Assembly (NCBI GenBank): GCA_945903655.1
Contig: CAMDOY010000029.1
Coordinates: 1 to 19,042 of the forward strand
Source of the DNA: Rhizobium sp. Q54
GTDB lineage: Bacteria; Pseudomonadota; Alphaproteobacteria; Rhizobiales; Beijerinckiaceae
Direction of reading: 5' to 3'
Length of the DNA: 19,042 bases
Below the pieces are notes generated by a model that worked only from the letters and a program-made list of their open reading frames with translations, had not been told where the DNA came from and did not search any database. A program made the position numbers and the translations under genes. Within the stretch, counting starts at the first letter, position 1; each line of letters starts with the position of its first letter. Below, one piece after another: positions 16,821-19,042 of this stretch.

Positions 16821-17684
16821 CTAGACAGTGACCCTTTGTCCCATCACGGCGCGCTCGACGCCCGCCAGATCGCGCTTGGCGCGCACGTTTTCAAAGCCCT
16901 GGCCGGTCATCAGCGCAGCCACAGCCTCCGCCTGGCCCTGACCCACTTCGAAAATGACGAAGCCGCCGGGCGCCACCAGCGCGGGCAGCAGTGTGCAGAT
17001 GTCACGATAAGCAGTCAGCCCGTCCGGCCCGCCGTCCAGCGCCAGCATGGGATCATAGAGCCGCACTTCCGGATCAAGGCCCGCCAGCGCGTCGCTTTCG
17101 ATATAGGGGGGGTTGGAGACCACGAGGTCGTAGAGGCCGGGCAGGCCCGCCTCCCAGCTTCCCTGCCGCACCTGTCCGCGCGGGGCGAGATCACAGCGGG
17201 AGAGGTTTTCCCGGGCCACGGCGCAGGCCTCCTTCGAGATGTCCACGCCCAGACCCTGCGCCTGCGGAAAGACATCCAGCAATGCGCAGAGCAGGGCGCC
17301 CGAGCCGGTCCCCAGATCGAGAATGGAGAGGGCCTCGCCCTGCCGCTCCGCCAGAACCTCCAGCGCCCCATCCACCACCGTCTCGGTGTCTGGGCGCGGG
17401 TCGAGCACGGCGGGAGTCACCAACAGGTCGAAGCTCCAGAAGCTGCGCTCGCCCAGAATGCGCGACACCGGCTCGCGGGCGAGGCGCCGTCTGGCCATGG
17501 CCAGCGCCAGTTCCGCCGCCTTCTCCTCGATGGGGAGGTCCGGATCGCGAATCAGGGCGGAATGGTCGAAGCCCGCAGCCGCGCAGAGCAGCAGCCTTGC
17601 GTCGATAGTCGCGTCATCAATCCCCGCCCGCGTAAAAGCCTCCGCCAGCAGGCGCAATGTTCTGCCTGTGCGTCTCTTCGGCAT
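16821..17684 (-). CDS. prmC: Release factor glutamine methyltransferase PrmC, N-terminus probably replaced
   Basis: PrmC methylates the glutamine of the GGQ motif in release factors RF1 and RF2. The 287-residue frame has the SAM motif DLGTGSGALL, the upstream PRPDTE motif and the catalytic SNPPYIES that binds the target glutamine. These are complete, as is the C-terminus. The N-terminal helix LRLLAEAFTRAGIDD matches the family from about residue 10. The first nine residues, MPKRRTGRT, have no clear counterpart, and no ribosome site precedes the ATG at 17684. The bases encoding them overlap, on the other strand, a convincing signal peptide of a foreign-looking gene. In Hyphomicrobiales prfA normally lies directly upstream, but it is absent here. 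I infer that the native start was lost at a junction near 17640-17690. If the junction is real in the cell, expression would depend on new signals. Confidence 0.88.
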   Translation of the reverse strand: MPKRRTGRTLRLLAEAFTRAGIDDATIDARLLLCAAAGFDHSALIRDPDLPIEEKAAELALAMARRRLAREPVSRILGERSFWSFDLLVTPAVLDPRPDTETVVDGALEVLAERQGEALSILDLGTGSGALLCALLDVFPQAQGLGVDISKEACAVARENLSRCDLAPRGQVRQGSWEAGLPGLYDLVVSNPPYIESDALAGLDPEVRLYDPMLALDGGPDGLTAYRDICTLLPALVAPGGFVIFEVGQGQAEAVAALMTGQGFENVRAKRDLAGVERAVMGQRVTV

Positions 17685-18604
17685 GGGCGCACGTCACCAT
17701 GGAACCCAACAGCGGCTTTGCAGCCGGGTCCTACTTTGCCACCGCGATCAAAGTGCCTCATGGCCACTACGGGATGTACACGTCGAGCCTCAAACTCTAC
17801 GTCCCCAACGGCATCATGAGTGCAGTTCCCGAGATCCCGGCAGGATGGAACTGCACCATTACGACAAGGCAGCTTCCCGTGAACGAGCGTTACATGTCGC
17901 ATGGCAGTCTGGTCACCACCGCGCCCGACACGATCCTGTGGGAGGCTGAGACCGCCGAGGACACGGTTTCCAATGCCCACCTCCTGATGATCCTCGTCCA
18001 GTTCAGTCTCGGCTGCAGTTTCAATGACAACAAGACCGCAAGCATGTGGCAAGGCCAACATACACTGTGGTTTCGCGTCGAACAGCACTCTTCGAGCCTG
18101 GGCGGCCTCCACGAGGAATCGACCCACTTCTGGACGGGCACGCAAAAGGACCGAGACGACGGCAGTTCGCCGGCATGGTCGGCGACGACTGCGCCCGAGC
18201 AGCCGTCCCCGTACGTCTTCTTCTACCCTAGCACCACGTGTGCGGGTGGTGGGATCTCGTGGTTTGGTCGCAACATCCCCGCCCCAGCGCAGCCTGACCT
18301 CGTCCGCAGTGTCCAGCAAGCCAGATCGATCGCCAACGAGGAGTTGCTCGAAGCCCTCGAAGACAACTCGGTTTTGAACCTGCAGGACTTGGACGGGCTC
18401 AAGAATGACTATGCCCGTGCGATTGTCATCTCCTCCATCGCGCTCGCCCTGAGCGCCCTTGCCTTTGGCATCTTCCTCGCCCTTGTCTGCCTCCGCATCT
18501 TCGACAAGAAAGGCTTCTCGATGCTTGTATTCACTGACCCGATCTCGAACTCGATGCCCGCCATCAAGACTTCGCGCGATCATGACAAACTTGATAATCT
18601 CTAA
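17657..18604 (+). CDS. YcnI-like (DUF1775) copper-binding-type protein with C-terminal membrane anchor, eukaryote-like
   Basis: The 315-residue frame starts with what looks like the tail of a signal peptide (FCLCVSSAWA). His12 follows directly, in AHVTMEP, as in YcnI proteins, where the mature N-terminal histidine binds copper. Further family marks are AAGSYFATAIKVPHG, LYVPNGIMSAVPEIPAGW and ILWEAE. TLWFRVEQ and the late strand PSPYVFFYP complete the domain (about 12-192). Beyond it lie a helical stretch (about 216-252) and one membrane helix (about 255-281), followed by a basic tail. Bacterial YcnI proteins are usually shorter. Two N-glycosylation sequons (Asn65, Asn125), the lower GC and the absence of copper genes nearby suggest a eukaryotic source. 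Only 11 residues precede His12, so the signal peptide is probably truncated at the junction. Function beyond possible copper binding is unknown. Confidence 0.65.
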   Translation: MFCLCVSSAWAHVTMEPNSGFAAGSYFATAIKVPHGHYGMYTSSLKLYVPNGIMSAVPEIPAGWNCTITTRQLPVNERYMSHGSLVTTAPDTILWEAETAEDTVSNAHLLMILVQFSLGCSFNDNKTASMWQGQHTLWFRVEQHSSSLGGLHEESTHFWTGTQKDRDDGSSPAWSATTAPEQPSPYVFFYPSTTCAGGGISWFGRNIPAPAQPDLVRSVQQARSIANEELLEALEDNSVLNLQDLDGLKNDYARAIVISSIALALSALAFGIFLALVCLRIFDKKGFSMLVFTDPISNSMPAIKTSRDHDKLDNL

Positions 18605-19042
18605 GCGGCCCATGGCACTGGAGGAGACACGGACGTCACAAGCTGAAGGCATCCCACTTGATATCGTACCGCGCGCCGCTCCTCCTTTGTGGCCGCGATC
18701 TCCCCTCATCTCACAGGCACAGCGTCCGCACATCCTGCCCCTCGTGGCACCTCGCGCACGCTGCTATGCCACCATCCAGGCATCCGTTCTGGCACCCCTA
18801 TCCATGCATCTCTACGCTTCAGTGCGTTTGGCAGGCGCACGCAGCACAGAGAGTGTCCCTGACCCTCGTGCGTGCGTGCCGGCCCGCCCTCCCCCATCCT
18901 GGTATCCGATATCCCAGTCCGGGTCTTGAATCCTCACGTCGGACGGCGAACGCCACTCTCCGTAGGGCTTGAGGAAGGAGTCCACGTGATTGCGGCAAGG
19001 TATCGTTCGTATCGATTACCGTTAGCGTGCCCCTCGGGGCAC
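18605..19042. other. 438-bp tail without a recognisable gene
   Basis: No frame here shows a known domain, bacterial codon use or a ribosome site. The sequence is C-rich on the plus strand with many short CA/CG-containing runs, resembling a eukaryotic 3' flank or intergenic DNA more than the compact bacterial DNA before 17650. A minus-strand frame is open for about 75 codons from the window edge, but it has no ATG and no recognisable similarity. Confidence 0.4.
19027..19042. repeat. Perfect 7-bp inverted repeat at the window end
   Basis: GTGCCCC (19027-19033) and GGGGCAC (19036-19042) are exact reverse complements with only two bases between them, and the second arm ends at the last base given. 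It could be chance, part of a larger structure outside the window, or a fold-back at a contig end. Confidence 0.5.

Noticed and set aside
18459..18929. A 156-codon plus-strand frame overlapping the end of the YcnI-like gene
   Set aside because: It is out of frame with the supported gene, Ser/Pro/Arg-rich, and has no domain.

Overview
The window is mostly a stretch of high-GC alphaproteobacterial chromosome, most like Hyphomicrobiales (Rhizobiales). Gene content and order support this: ftsX, a YdcF-like gene, plsC, chaC, a DUF2125 gene, then tyrA-hisC-chorismate mutase, metX-metW, and a clpB / DUF4167 / prmC group. The last ~1.4 kb, from about 17650 to 19042, does not fit. It has clearly lower GC, different codon use, no bacterial operon structure, and a YcnI-like (DUF1775) membrane protein that looks eukaryotic. 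I read this as a junction, either a chimeric assembly or an insertion of foreign DNA.

Layout. 1-599 is the 3' end of ftsX, followed by a YdcF/DUF218 membrane protein and the phospholipid acyltransferase plsC, all on the plus strand. The glutathione-degrading chaC (minus) converges with plsC and diverges from a DUF2125 envelope protein (plus). A minus-strand operon (chorismate mutase, hisC, tyrA; 3808-6747) serves aromatic amino acid and histidine synthesis. It diverges from metX-metW (6942-8767) across a 194-bp control region with good promoters for both sides. tspO (minus) and a cystathionine lyase/synthase of the Cys/Met PLP family (plus) are a second divergent pair. uppP (plus) converges on clpB (minus) through a strong terminator hairpin.

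clpB diverges from a stand-alone ferredoxin-type flavin reductase (plus). Upstream of the reductase lies a perfect FNR/FixK-type box, TTGAT-N4-ATCAA. The reductase converges with a DUF4167 gene through a bidirectional terminator. About 380 bp without a convincing gene separate DUF4167 from prmC. prmC is cut, or given a replaced N-terminus, at about 17640-17690, where prfA would normally be expected upstream.

Functionally, the bacterial part is core metabolism and housekeeping: methionine synthesis (metX, metW, metC-like), tyrosine/phenylalanine/histidine synthesis (chorismate mutase, tyrA, hisC), cell envelope (ftsX, ydcF-like, plsC, uppP) and proteostasis/translation (clpB, prmC, DUF4167). 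I saw no tRNA, rRNA, CRISPR array, insertion sequence or phage gene. The points most worth a second look are the prmC/YcnI junction, the YcnI-like protein itself, the FNR/FixK box before the orphan reductase, and the metX control region.
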